Assembly: GCA_027306995.1 (NCBI GenBank)
Contig: DAHUXS010000011.1
Span: 1-64,000 of the forward strand
DNA: 64,000 nucleotides
Origin: Lysobacter sp.
Lineage (GTDB): Bacteria; Pseudomonadota; Gammaproteobacteria; Xanthomonadales; Xanthomonadaceae
Reading direction: 5' to 3'
Under the pieces are notes generated by a model that had not been told where the DNA came from, made no database searches, and saw only the letters and a list, made by a program, of their open reading frames with translations. This document shows, in pieces, positions 25,777 to 35,311 of this stretch; position 1 is the first letter of the stretch; each line of letters starts with the position of its first letter. A program made the position numbers and the translations under genes.

Positions 25777-27825
25777 ATGGATTACGGTACCGAACAGATC
25801 CGCAATATCGCGCTGGCGGGCCATCCGGGCGCGGGCAAGACCCAGCTGTTCGAGGCGCTGCTGCACGCGGGCGGGGCGATCAATACCCCCGGCACCGTCG
25901 AGCGTGGCAGCACGGTCTCCGATTTCGACGGGCTGGAAAAGGAACGCGGCCATTCCATCGATGCGGCGATCGCCAGCACCGATCACAAGGGCATCCACGT
26001 CAATCTGGTCGATACCCCCGGCTACCCGGATTTTCGAGGTGCGGCGCTGGCGGCGATCGCGGCAGTCGATACCGTCGCGGTGGTGGTGGACGCCGACACC
26101 GGCGTTGGCCACGGCACGCGAAGGATGATGCAGGTCGCGGCGGATCGCGGGCTGTGTCGCGCGATTGTGGTCAACAAGATCGATGCGGCGGGCGCAAACA
26201 TCGCGCAACTGATGGAAGAGTTGCGATCGAACTTCGGCAGTGCGGTGTTGCCGCTCAACCTGCCGGCGCAGGGCGGAACCGCGGTGATCGACTGCTTCGG
26301 CAACAGTAGCGGCGACAGCGATCTCGGTCCGGTGGCCGACTGGCACCAGCGCATCATCGACCAGGTGGTCGAGGTCAACGAAACGGTGATGGACCATTTC
26401 CTCGAACTCGGCGAGGGTGGTTTGTCGGGACAGGAATTGCACGATGCCTTCGAGCAATGCCTGCGCGAGGGCCATCTGGTTCCGGTGTGTTTCGTCTCGG
26501 CGCGACAGGGTGCCGGCGTGGCGGAATTGCTCGATATCGCCGAACGCCTGTTCCCGAATCCGAGTGAGGTCAATCCGCCGCCGTTCGTCAAAGGCAGCGG
26601 CGACGATGCCGTGACGATCGAAGCGCGTCCCGATCCTTCCGCGCACGTGATCGCCGACGTGTTCCGCATCATCCACGATCCCTTCATGGGCAAGCTCGCG
26701 GTGTTCCGCGTCTACCAGGGCACGGTGAAGAAGGAGGGCACGCTGTTCGTTGATGACGGACGCAAGCCGTTCAAGGTCGCGCACCTGTTCAAGCTCAAGG
26801 GCAAGGACCATGTCGAGATCGCGCGCGCTGTCCCCGGCGACATCGCCGCGGTGGCGAAGGTGGAGGAGCTGCATTTCGACGCCGTGCTCCACGATTCGCA
26901 TGACGAGGACCAGATCCACCTGAAACCGAGCGCGTTCCCGAGTCCGATGTTTGCGCTGGCGATCGAAGCGGCGAGCAAGGGCCAGGAGCAGAAACTCTCG
27001 TCGGCATTGCACAAGCTCGCCGACGAGGATCCCTCGGTGCAGGTCCACCACGACGCCGAGCTCAACGAGACGGTGATGCGTGGTCTCTCCGATCTCCACT
27101 TGCGCGTCTTGCTCGAGCGTCTCAAGTCGCGTCACGGCGTTGCAGTCAACACGCATGTGCCGAAGGTGGCCTATCGCGAAACCATCGGGGCGAAGGCGGA
27201 AGGCCATCATCGCCACAAGAAACAGACCGGCGGTGCCGGGCAGTTCGGCGAGGTATTCCTGCGCGTCGAACCGCTGCCGCGTGGTGGCGGTTTCGAATTC
27301 GTCGACGAAGTGAAGGGCGGCACCATTCCCGGTCAATTCCTGCCGGCGGTGGAGAAGGGCGTGCGCCAGGTATTGAAGATGGGCGCGTTGGCCGGCTATC
27401 CGCTGCAGGACGTGCGCGTGATCGTCTACGACGGCAAGTATCACTCGGTGGACAGCAAGGAAATCGCATTCGTCGCCGCGGGCAAGAAAGCCTTCCTCGA
27501 TGCGGTGACCAAGGCGCAGCCGCAGGTGCTCGAGCCGATGGTCGATCTGGAAGTGACGGTCCCGGATGCGAATGTCGGCGACGTCAGCGGTGCATTGTCG
27601 TCGAAGCGTGCGCAGATCCTGGCGACCGATTCCGGACGCGGTGGTGAGATCGTGGTGCGCGCGAAAGCGCCACTCGCGGAACTCGATGGCTTCGCCGCCG
27701 AACTCAAGTCGATGACAGCCGGGCGCGGGCGTTATGCGATCGATTTCAGCCACTACGATCCGGCGCCGGCGCGGGTGCAGCAGACGCTGGTCGCGGCGTG
27801 GAAGCCCAAGGTCGAGGAAGACTGA
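25777..27825 (+). CDS. Elongation factor G-like GTPase (second EF-G type)
   Basis: Translational GTPase of the EF-G family but shorter and more divergent than canonical FusA: 682 residues from ATG 25777, chosen for its GGAGG 5 bases upstream. GTP-binding motifs: GHPGAGKT (15-22), DTPGYPDF (79-86), NKID (133-136) and a weak SAR (VSARQG). Switch I reads DFDGLEKERGHSID in place of the usual EEKERGITI, which marks the FusA2/EF-G-like subgroup. Domains II-V follow (QTGGAGQFGEVFLRVEP of domain IV, GALSSKRAQILATDSGRGGE of domain V). Role in translation, ribosome recycling or stress is not known. Confidence 0.88.
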   Translation: MDYGTEQIRNIALAGHPGAGKTQLFEALLHAGGAINTPGTVERGSTVSDFDGLEKERGHSIDAAIASTDHKGIHVNLVDTPGYPDFRGAALAAIAAVDTVAVVVDADTGVGHGTRRMMQVAADRGLCRAIVVNKIDAAGANIAQLMEELRSNFGSAVLPLNLPAQGGTAVIDCFGNSSGDSDLGPVADWHQRIIDQVVEVNETVMDHFLELGEGGLSGQELHDAFEQCLREGHLVPVCFVSARQGAGVAELLDIAERLFPNPSEVNPPPFVKGSGDDAVTIEARPDPSAHVIADVFRIIHDPFMGKLAVFRVYQGTVKKEGTLFVDDGRKPFKVAHLFKLKGKDHVEIARAVPGDIAAVAKVEELHFDAVLHDSHDEDQIHLKPSAFPSPMFALAIEAASKGQEQKLSSALHKLADEDPSVQVHHDAELNETVMRGLSDLHLRVLLERLKSRHGVAVNTHVPKVAYRETIGAKAEGHHRHKKQTGGAGQFGEVFLRVEPLPRGGGFEFVDEVKGGTIPGQFLPAVEKGVRQVLKMGALAGYPLQDVRVIVYDGKYHSVDSKEIAFVAAGKKAFLDAVTKAQPQVLEPMVDLEVTVPDANVGDVSGALSSKRAQILATDSGRGGEIVVRAKAPLAELDGFAAELKSMTAGRGRYAIDFSHYDPAPARVQQTLVAAWKPKVEED

Positions 27826-27838
27826 TCCTCCCAAAACA

Positions 27839-27864
27839 AAACGGCCCGCTTGCGCGGGCCGTTT
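27839..27864. terminator. Bidirectional terminator between EF-G-like gene and metK
   Basis: 11-bp perfect stem AAACGGCCCGC / GCGGGCCGTTT with loop TTGC; A-rich on the left and T-ended on the right, in the 62-base gap between converging genes. Confidence 0.85.
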
Positions 27865-27887
27865 CATGTTGCTTTGGCGCGTGACGC

Positions 27888-29129
<1,242 letters not shown>

Positions 29130-29136
29130 CGACTTA

Positions 29137-29162
29137 TATCCTTTTATTCGGATGAAGAGATA
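29137..29162 (-). promoter_or_regulatory. Palindromic operator of the SAM-cycle regulon at metK
   Basis: + strand TATCCTTTTATTC-GGATGAAGAGATA, the most symmetric of the three copies: its complement TATCTCTTCATCC-GAATAAAAGGATA differs only by pyrimidine or purine choice. It ends 7 bases before the metK start and includes the AAAGGA ribosome site, so a bound regulator here would act as a roadblock or the transcription start lies further upstream. Confidence 0.7.
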
Positions 29163-29329
29163 GGTTGCGCATGATACACGTTGGCGGGCCCCGCGCACAC
29201 CCCGCCAGCCGGCAATTTAGCGCCGGTTGTGCGATGTCCGCCACGGATGTCACACCGCTGCCACCGGGATGACATGTCGCTGTCGCGGCTGCCACGGACC
29301 CTGCCCGCATCCACAGGGTACGCCTGCCG

Positions 29330-31048
29330 ATGCTGCAACTTGAAGACCGCCTGCAATCTCGCTTTCCGCGCTGGTTCCATGGCCGGCGCGCGCGGATGGT
29401 GCGTCCGTTGCTGCGATCGCTGGCGCGCTGGTCGCGGCTGGACCGGATCGAGGCCTTCCTGGACGCACATGCCGGTCTCGATGGCTTGGCCTTCGTGCGC
29501 AGCGGCCTCGACTTCCTGCAGGTGCGCTATGCGGTGGACGAGGGCGACCTCGCGCGCATCCCGGCCAAGGGGCGGCTGGTGATCGTCGCCAACCATCCTT
29601 CGGGCGCGATCGACGCCTTCGCGCTGCTCGATGCCGTCGGACGAGTGCGTGGCGATGTCCGCATCGTCGCCAACGATTTCCTCACCGTGCTCGAACCGAT
29701 CCGCGACCTGCTGCTGCCGGTGCGCATCCTTGGCGGACGCCCGGATGCCGCCTCGGTGCGCGCGATCGATGCCGCCCTGCAGTGCGAGGAGTGCGTGATC
29801 GTGTTTCCGGCAGGCGAAGTCTCTCGGATGTCGCCACGCGGCATTCGTGACGGGCGCTGGCGCCGCGGCTTCCTGCGTTTCGCGCGCGCGGCCAATGCGC
29901 CGGTGCTGCCGATGCACGTGAAGGCGCGCAATTCCGCCTTGTTCTACGGCACTTCGGCGATGTTCAAGCCGGCGGCGACTGCCTTGCTGGCGCGCGAGAT
30001 GTTCTCCCGACGCAATGGCCAGATCCGCCTGCGCGCAGGCGCGCCGATGACCATCGCGGCGGATGCCGATGCATCCACGGTGATGCGTGATGTGCGGCGT
30101 GCGGTATACGCATTAGCGCGCCGTCCGGTCGACGCCGCGGAACCGGCCGAGTTGGCGCAGGAGCCGCTGGCCATCGCGCAATCGCCGGTCGTCATTCGCG
30201 ACGCGGTGCAGGCGCTGGAATTGCTCGGCAGCACCAGCGACGGCAAGGAGATCCGTATCGGGCGTCTGGAAGCCGGCACGCCCTTGCTCGACGAGATCGG
30301 TCGCCTGCGCGAACTGACCTTCCGCATGGTCGGCGAGGGCACCGGCAAGCGCCTCGACCTCGATCTCTACGACAGTTGGTACGAACACATCGTGTTGTGG
30401 GACGCGCAGGCCACGCGCATCGCCGGCGCCTATCGCATCGCCCGCGGTGCGCGCGTGCTCGCCGAACGCGGATTGCAGGGTCTCTACACCGCATCGTTGT
30501 TCGACTATCGCGACGCCGCGATCCCGCATCTCGCCCAGGGCATGGAACTGGGGCGCAGCTTCGTGGTGCCGGATTACTGGAACAGCCGCAGCCTCGACTA
30601 TCTGTGGCAAGGCATTGGCGCCTACCTGCAGCGACACAGCGACATCCGTTACCTGTTCGGACCGGTATCGATCAGCGCCGCGTTGCCGGTGCAGGCCCGC
30701 GAGCAACTGGTTGCGTATTACTCGCGCTTCTTTGGCGGCCAGGCCAGCCTCGCAACCTCGCGCCGCCCGTTCTGCTACTTCGCCGCACCACCGGAATTCG
30801 GCGACCTCGATGGCGATACCGCATTCCGCGTGCTGAAGAGCAATCTCGATGCGCTGGGTGCGCAGGTGCCGGTGCTCTACAAGCAATACACAGAACTGTG
30901 CGAACCCGGCGGGGCGCGCTTCCTCGCATTTGGCGTCGATCCCGATTTCAGCAACGCGGTCGATGGCCTGATCGAAGTCGATCTCCACTGCCTGCGCGCG
31001 AAGAAACGACAACGCTACCTGGGCGCGGCGGCGCCCGAGGCCGCATGA
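29330..31048 (+). CDS. Fused PlsC-like acyltransferase and OlsB/hemolysin-type GNAT acyltransferase
   Basis: Two-domain lipid enzyme, 572 residues. N-terminal half (about 1-255): glycerolipid acyltransferase with the active-site motif ANHPSGAIDAF (His89, Asp95) and the substrate motif VFPAGEVSRMS. C-terminal half (about 300-560): the COG3176-type GNAT domain (LRELTFRMVGEGTGKRLDLDLYD, GRSFVVPDYWNSRSLDYLWQGIGAYL, RYLFGPVSISA), related to the OlsB N-acyltransferase of ornithine-lipid synthesis. The domain order is PlsC then GNAT, the reverse of OlsF. The stop overlaps the next gene (ATGA). Product (ornithine-type or other acylamino lipid) is inference. Confidence 0.85.
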   Translation: MLQLEDRLQSRFPRWFHGRRARMVRPLLRSLARWSRLDRIEAFLDAHAGLDGLAFVRSGLDFLQVRYAVDEGDLARIPAKGRLVIVANHPSGAIDAFALLDAVGRVRGDVRIVANDFLTVLEPIRDLLLPVRILGGRPDAASVRAIDAALQCEECVIVFPAGEVSRMSPRGIRDGRWRRGFLRFARAANAPVLPMHVKARNSALFYGTSAMFKPAATALLAREMFSRRNGQIRLRAGAPMTIAADADASTVMRDVRRAVYALARRPVDAAEPAELAQEPLAIAQSPVVIRDAVQALELLGSTSDGKEIRIGRLEAGTPLLDEIGRLRELTFRMVGEGTGKRLDLDLYDSWYEHIVLWDAQATRIAGAYRIARGARVLAERGLQGLYTASLFDYRDAAIPHLAQGMELGRSFVVPDYWNSRSLDYLWQGIGAYLQRHSDIRYLFGPVSISAALPVQAREQLVAYYSRFFGGQASLATSRRPFCYFAAPPEFGDLDGDTAFRVLKSNLDALGAQVPVLYKQYTELCEPGGARFLAFGVDPDFSNAVDGLIEVDLHCLRAKKRQRYLGAAAPEAA

Positions 31049-31851
31049 CCGCGATCCGGCAGCGGGCGGTCTTCCTCTCCGACATCCACCTCGGCTCCCG
31101 CCACTGTCACGCGGAAGAACTCGCGAACTTCCTGGCCAACCTGAGTTGCGAGCGCCTGTACCTCGTCGGCGACATCGTCGACCTGTGGTGGATGGCGCAG
31201 CGCCGCGCGGTGTGGGGACAGGCGCAACATCACGTCGTGGAAGCGTTGCACGCACTGCGTCGTGCCGGAACCGAGATCGTCTACATCCCCGGCAACCACG
31301 ATCGTCCGATCCGCAGGTTCTGCGGTCTCGCCTTGCCGGCGATGCGGGTGCGTCGCCGAATGGTCCACGTCACCGCCGATGGCCGCCGCCTGCTGGTGGT
31401 GCATGGCGATGACTACGACGCGGTGACGCACTTCGGCGGCATCCAGGAACGTTTCGGCGACTGGCTGTATTACCGCATCCTCACCGGCAACCAGTGGCTG
31501 AACCGCGCGCGTCGCCGCTTCGGCCTGCGTTACTGGTCGCTGTCGGAATTCCTGAAGCGCCAGAGCGGTGCGGCCGAACGCTTCATCGTGCGTTTCATGC
31601 ACGCCGCGCTCGACGATGCACGACGCCGTGGGCTGGATGGCGTGATCTGCGGACACATCCATCGGCCATCGCTGCTGCAGCAGGAGGGGCTGGTCTATGC
31701 CAACGATGGTGATTGGGTCGAGAACCTGACCGCGCTGGCGGAAGACCGCGACGGCACGTTGAGGCTGCTCTCGCACACCGGGGAGACACTGGAAGAATTG
31801 CCGCCGCGACTGCGGTTGGTGATGGAAGAGGCGTTGCCGAAGGCGGCGTGA
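31045..31851 (+). CDS. LpxH-like metallophosphatase (UDP-2,3-diacylglucosamine diphosphatase family)
   Basis: Calcineurin-fold phosphoesterase, 268 residues. Metal motifs in order: FLSDIHLGSRHC (D-x-H), YLVGDIVDLWWM (GD), YIPGNHDRPI (GNHD), LLVVHGDDYDAV, and GVICGHIHRPSLLQQ (GHxH). IQERFGDWLYYRILTGNQWLNRARRRFGL is the family's helical insert over the lipid pocket. The genuine LpxH is nearer 240 residues and this form (COG2908) is a paralogue-type in many Proteobacteria, so I give no symbol. ATG overlaps the stop of the acyltransferase gene: a lipid-remodelling operon is likely. Confidence 0.87.
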   Translation: MTAIRQRAVFLSDIHLGSRHCHAEELANFLANLSCERLYLVGDIVDLWWMAQRRAVWGQAQHHVVEALHALRRAGTEIVYIPGNHDRPIRRFCGLALPAMRVRRRMVHVTADGRRLLVVHGDDYDAVTHFGGIQERFGDWLYYRILTGNQWLNRARRRFGLRYWSLSEFLKRQSGAAERFIVRFMHAALDDARRRGLDGVICGHIHRPSLLQQEGLVYANDGDWVENLTALAEDRDGTLRLLSHTGETLEELPPRLRLVMEEALPKAA

Positions 31852-31887
31852 CGCGCGCCGCGATGGCGAAACGCAACGACTCTGCTG

Positions 31888-33150
31888 TCAGCCGTGTCCG
31901 AGCGACATCGGGCGGGCGTGCTGCTGCTGTTGCTGGAAGGCGAGATTTTGCTGCTGCTGTTGGTTGGCCTGGCTGATCTGTTCGATCGATTGCCCGAGGT
32001 CCGGCGTTGCGCCGTTCACGCCAGTCTTGCTGTGGGCGAAGCCGGCGGTGTGGTCGGAAGTCACGAAAATCGCGTCGTTGTGGAGAGTGACGCTGGCGAT
32101 GCTCGCGGCGTTGTTGAGCCCGGCCGTGCGCAGGTCGGCGGTCGCTTTCAGGATGTACGGATCGGCGACCTGCTCCGGGACACCGCCGCGGATGCGGTCG
32201 AAGATCGGGCCGTCGGAATCGTTCAACATCGCGCGCGGCGCCGCATCCGGTTTCATGCCGTTCTTGAGGTCCTCGATCGCGCCCTTGACCTTCTCGATGG
32301 GGTTGGGGTCGGTGAGGAAATGGAGCTTGCTGCGCGCGGAATACACATCGTCCCGGTAATGCTGGATCGACACCGCGTTCTTCTGCGCGAGATCCTGGGC
32401 CTCCCGGGTCAATACCGTGGGATGGCGCTGGCCCTTGTCGTCGATGTCGGCGAAATTGCCGATGCCGTGGGCGCCGAAGGACGTGGCCGCGACGGCGAGG
32501 GCATTGGTGGTGCCGTGAAGGACATCCCACTTGGTATTGGCATAGCCCGCGACCTCGAGTCGCTTGATGTCGTCCGGCTTTGCGTAGACGGTGACGTCGC
32601 CGTAGTGGCGCGCCGCCGAGCTCACCGAGTCGGTGGCCATCACGTGGTTGTGGAAATCGTGGCCGCCGGTGGGAATGTGCAGGCCGAGGTTCGCAGCGCC
32701 GTAGGGATTGAAGGCTTCGCCTTTCAAACCATCCTTGGCGTATTTGTAGGCGCAAGCCTGGGCGAGTGTGCCGCCGAGCGAGTGGCCAATGGTGGTGATT
32801 TCGATCTTGTGGTGCGCTTTTTGCTCGCCTCGCCTGGCAAATTCGATCGCCTTCTCCGTCAAGGCATAGGCGTCCTTGAGCTGGTTGTTGGCGCGCGCCA
32901 CCACCATCGCGGCATCGGTCAATCCGTCGTGCCCGACATCTTCGGTGCCGCGATGGGCGACCACGATTTGATCGTTGTCAGCGCGCTGGTAGATCGTTCC
33001 GGCGTACCCGTTCTTGAGGCTGACGTGCTCCAGTACCTTGTACTTCACACCACCGACATCGATGGTCTCTTCACCTTGCGTCTTGGGGCGATCCTTGTAG
33101 GCGTCCTGCGCCAGATTGGCATTGTCCTGGGTCGTCTGCGGTCCGCTCAT
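31888..33150 (-). CDS. Putative type IV secretion (X-T4SS) lipase effector with XVIPCD tail
   Basis: 420 residues, no signal peptide. Residues 1-240 are a class 3 lipase domain: nucleophile elbow TTIGHSLGGTLAQ (Ser124), a probable catalytic Asp174 in ATDSVSS and His228 in FGAHGIGNFAD. The C-terminal 110 residues look like the Xanthomonadales VirD4-interacting domain (XVIPCD): AMLNDSDGPIFDRIRGGVP, then ATADLRTAGLNNAASIASVTL with HNDAIFVTSD, and a glutamine-rich tail with QQQQQ runs at about 397-410. Effectors with this tail are sent into rival bacteria by the contact-dependent X-T4SS. The start ATG overlaps the stop of the upstream lipoprotein gene (ATGA). No T4SS structural gene is in the window, so secretion is inference. 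Confidence 0.85.
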   Translation of the reverse strand: MSGPQTTQDNANLAQDAYKDRPKTQGEETIDVGGVKYKVLEHVSLKNGYAGTIYQRADNDQIVVAHRGTEDVGHDGLTDAAMVVARANNQLKDAYALTEKAIEFARRGEQKAHHKIEITTIGHSLGGTLAQACAYKYAKDGLKGEAFNPYGAANLGLHIPTGGHDFHNHVMATDSVSSAARHYGDVTVYAKPDDIKRLEVAGYANTKWDVLHGTTNALAVAATSFGAHGIGNFADIDDKGQRHPTVLTREAQDLAQKNAVSIQHYRDDVYSARSKLHFLTDPNPIEKVKGAIEDLKNGMKPDAAPRAMLNDSDGPIFDRIRGGVPEQVADPYILKATADLRTAGLNNAASIASVTLHNDAIFVTSDHTAGFAHSKTGVNGATPDLGQSIEQISQANQQQQQNLAFQQQQQHARPMSLGHG

Positions 33151-33782
33151 GGTGTCGTCACCTTGTCGAGTGACACTTCGGCTTGGAACAATTCGTCATC
33201 TCTCAACTTGTCGAGCTTTTGACGATTTTCTTCGCCGAACGCCGGGTAATCGTCGATTTCCTTCACGCGCGGATAGTCCATCTTCGCGAAATACATCGTG
33301 GTATGGACACCCCTCATATACTCGGAGGGTTCATGTGTGATGGTGTCCATCATCGGGAAACTTACTGAAAACACGGTTTCTCTGGGAGCATTGCTGGCAG
33401 TGAACGCTGCTCCGACACTTTCCAGATACCAGTGGCAAATGCCATTGCCGAAGTAGTCCTTGTCTATCATTGCATCGGTGTAGAACATGCCCTCATAAGT
33501 GTTCTCGGCGATCTTGTTCATGACGAAGGAAGAATAGGCAATGGGCTGGTTGGCATGCGTCGGATGTTTGCTGACGACTGCGCAAGGCAGATTGCTAATT
33601 CCATAGGTCGCCGATGCGCTAGCGAGAACCAGCGGCCCGGGCAAATCCTTGAAGACCACGCGCAACTTGTAGGCATCTTTCGGATGAGGGTTGTGTTCGA
33701 AATTTGGCTGCATGGTTTGTGCGCTACAGGCGGTGAGGGTGAAAGCCAGCATGGACAGAACAAGGAGGCGACGCGTACTCAT
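33147..33782 (-). CDS. Putative lipoprotein immunity factor (X-Tfi) for the lipase effector
   Basis: Lipoprotein of 211 residues: MSTRRLLVLSMLAFTLTACS with lipobox LTAC and acyl-Cys19. Mature part is mixed alpha/beta without recognised domain (YKLRVVFKDLPGPLVLAS, GMFYTDAMIDKDYFGNGICHWYLESVGAAF). I start at ATG 33782, not the longer frame, because of the signal and a GGAG 8 bases upstream. It is the first gene of the two-gene unit and ends overlapping the effector start. Known X-T4SS lipase effectors have a periplasmic lipoprotein inhibitor encoded just upstream, exactly this layout. Base composition is low for the region: 31 and 27 G+C in the 60-base lines at 33361 and 33481, against 41 in the dusB line at 34021. 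Confidence 0.72.
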   Translation of the reverse strand: MSTRRLLVLSMLAFTLTACSAQTMQPNFEHNPHPKDAYKLRVVFKDLPGPLVLASASATYGISNLPCAVVSKHPTHANQPIAYSSFVMNKIAENTYEGMFYTDAMIDKDYFGNGICHWYLESVGAAFTASNAPRETVFSVSFPMMDTITHEPSEYMRGVHTTMYFAKMDYPRVKEIDDYPAFGEENRQKLDKLRDDELFQAEVSLDKVTTP

Positions 33783-33807
33783 TACCGGCTCCGGATCGGA
33801 TCGTCCG

Positions 33808-33836
33808 AAAATATGACGGCGCACACGGTTTTGCAA
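33808..33836 (-). promoter_or_regulatory. Promoter of the immunity-effector operon
   Basis: Minus strand -35 TTGCAA (33831-33836), exact 17-bp spacer, -10 TATTTT (33808-33813), 26 bases before the lipoprotein ATG. A small hairpin TCAGG-gatt-CCTGA at 33837-33850 sits immediately upstream of the -35, at the dusB stop. Confidence 0.6.
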
Positions 33837-33850
33837 TCAGGGATTCCTGA

Positions 33851-34849
33851 CTAGGCCGCGATGGCGAAGCTTTCCCCGGCGATCAAGGCATCGAAATAGT
33901 CGGCGGTCAGGCGCAGCTGGCGCTCGGGCGTTTCCGCGACGTTGACTACCGCGCGGAAGGCCGCGTTTTCGGGGCGGTCCTTGGCATACCAGCCGAGGTG
34001 CTTGCGGGCGATGCGCACGCCCGAGACCTCGCCGTAGAACGCGTGCAACGCACGCAGGTGGCCGAGCAGGATCTCGCGGACTTCGGGCAGTTCCGGTGGG
34101 GGCAGCAGTTCGCCGGTCGCGAGGTAGTGGCCGATCTCGCGGAAGATCCACGGCCGGCCCTGCGCGGCGCGGCCGATCATGACCGCGTCGACGCCGGTAT
34201 GGCGCAACACTTCGGCGGCCTTCTGCGGCGAGTCGATGTCGCCATTGGCGATCACCGGGATCTTCAGCATGGCCTTGATCGCGGCGATGGTGTCGTACTC
34301 GGCGGTCCCGGTGTATTGCTGGTCGCGGGTACGGCCATGCACCGCGAGTGCGGCGATGCCGCAGTCCTCGGCGACGCGCGCGATCGTCGGGGCGTTGCGA
34401 TGATCGGCGTCCCAGCCGGTGCGGATCTTCAGCGTCACCGGGACATCGACGGCGTTCACGACCGCACTGACGATGTCGACAACCAGCGATTCGTCGCGCA
34501 TCAGCGCCGATCCCGCCCAGGCGTTGCAGACCTTCTTGGCCGGGCAGCCCATGTTGATGTCGATGATCTGCGCGCCATGATCGACGTTGTGGCGCGCGGC
34601 GTCGGCCATGATCGCCGGCACTGTCCCGGCGATCTGCACGCTGATCGGCGCCGGTTCGCCATCGTGGTCCATGCGCGTGCGCGACTTGCTGGTGTTCCAG
34701 AAGCGCGGGTCCGACGTCGTCATCTCCGAGACCGCGAGGCCGGCGCCCAATCGCTTGCACAGCTGGCGGAACGGCTTGTCCGTCACGCCGGCCATGGGCG
34801 CGAGGATCACGTTCGGTTCGATGCGGTGCGGGCCGATCTGCATCGTCAT
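33851..34849 (-). CDS. dusB: tRNA-dihydrouridine synthase B
   Basis: FMN enzyme reducing a tRNA D-loop uridine. 332 residues from ATG 34849 (MTMQIGPH; ATG 34843 also possible). TIM-barrel with LAPMAGVTDKPFRQL, VQIAGTVPAIMADAA, DINMGCPAKKVCNAWAGSALM (catalytic Cys in MGCPAKK), HGRTRDQQYTG and VMIGRAAQGRPWIF; C-terminal helical domain with IARKHLGWY. The NMGCPAKKV motif points to the DusB subfamily. No fis gene follows, unlike in enterobacteria. Confidence 0.95.
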   Translation of the reverse strand: MTMQIGPHRIEPNVILAPMAGVTDKPFRQLCKRLGAGLAVSEMTTSDPRFWNTSKSRTRMDHDGEPAPISVQIAGTVPAIMADAARHNVDHGAQIIDINMGCPAKKVCNAWAGSALMRDESLVVDIVSAVVNAVDVPVTLKIRTGWDADHRNAPTIARVAEDCGIAALAVHGRTRDQQYTGTAEYDTIAAIKAMLKIPVIANGDIDSPQKAAEVLRHTGVDAVMIGRAAQGRPWIFREIGHYLATGELLPPPELPEVREILLGHLRALHAFYGEVSGVRIARKHLGWYAKDRPENAAFRAVVNVAETPERQLRLTADYFDALIAGESFAIAA

Positions 34850-34866
34850 ATTGTAGTGGTGACACG

Positions 34867-34890
34867 AAAAACCCGGCCGAAGCCGGGTTT
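34867..34890 (-). terminator. Terminator of yegP
   Basis: Perfect 9-bp stem AAACCCGGC / GCCGGGTTT (34869-34877, 34882-34890), followed on the minus strand by TTTTTC. It lies between the yegP stop and the dusB start. Confidence 0.85.
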
Positions 34891-34916
34891 CGTGGATCGA
34901 GAGTCGCGATGCGGCG

Positions 34917-35252
34917 TCAGGCGGTTTCGTCGACGACCGTGGCATCCGGCGCGTTCTTCTTCACCGATTCGATGCCGTTCTCGCGCGAGGCCACGCTTTC
35001 GTACATCTCGCTGCTGCCGATGATCTGGCCGTTGCCCGCGACGAGATTGAAGTACGGCTTGTCGTTGCTCGAGACCTTGCGCTCGTATTTGTCATCGTCG
35101 GGCGCGTTCTTCTTCACCGACTCGATGCCGTTCTTGCAGCCGCTCTTGTCGGCATAGCCCTGGCTGGTCAGGATCACCTGGCCATTGCCGGCCTTGAGAT
35201 TGAACTGGAACTCGCCGTTCTTGCGGGTGCTGATCTCGAACTTGCCTGCCAT
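34917..35252 (-). CDS. yegP: YegP family (UPF0339/DUF1508) protein
   Basis: 111 residues made of two tandem DUF1508 repeats: FEISTRKNGEFQFNLKAGNGQ with GIESVKKNAPD, and YFNLVAGNGQIIGSSEMYES with GIESVKKNAPD again. Each repeat is a short beta-beta-alpha unit ending in the same SVKKNAPD. Cytoplasmic; function unknown, often stress-linked. Followed by a strong terminator, so expressed as a single gene. Confidence 0.93.
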   Translation of the reverse strand: MAGKFEISTRKNGEFQFNLKAGNGQVILTSQGYADKSGCKNGIESVKKNAPDDDKYERKVSSNDKPYFNLVAGNGQIIGSSEMYESVASRENGIESVKKNAPDATVVDETA

Positions 35253-35311
35253 TGCCGGATTCCTGCGGGGTGGGTTGCGCAGGAATGTACTTCCGGGATG
35301 TCAGGGCGGCG

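Noticed and set aside
31888..33150. Housekeeping lipase or type II secreted enzyme
   Set aside because: No Sec or Tat signal, and a C-terminal domain with Gln tail that ordinary secreted lipases lack.
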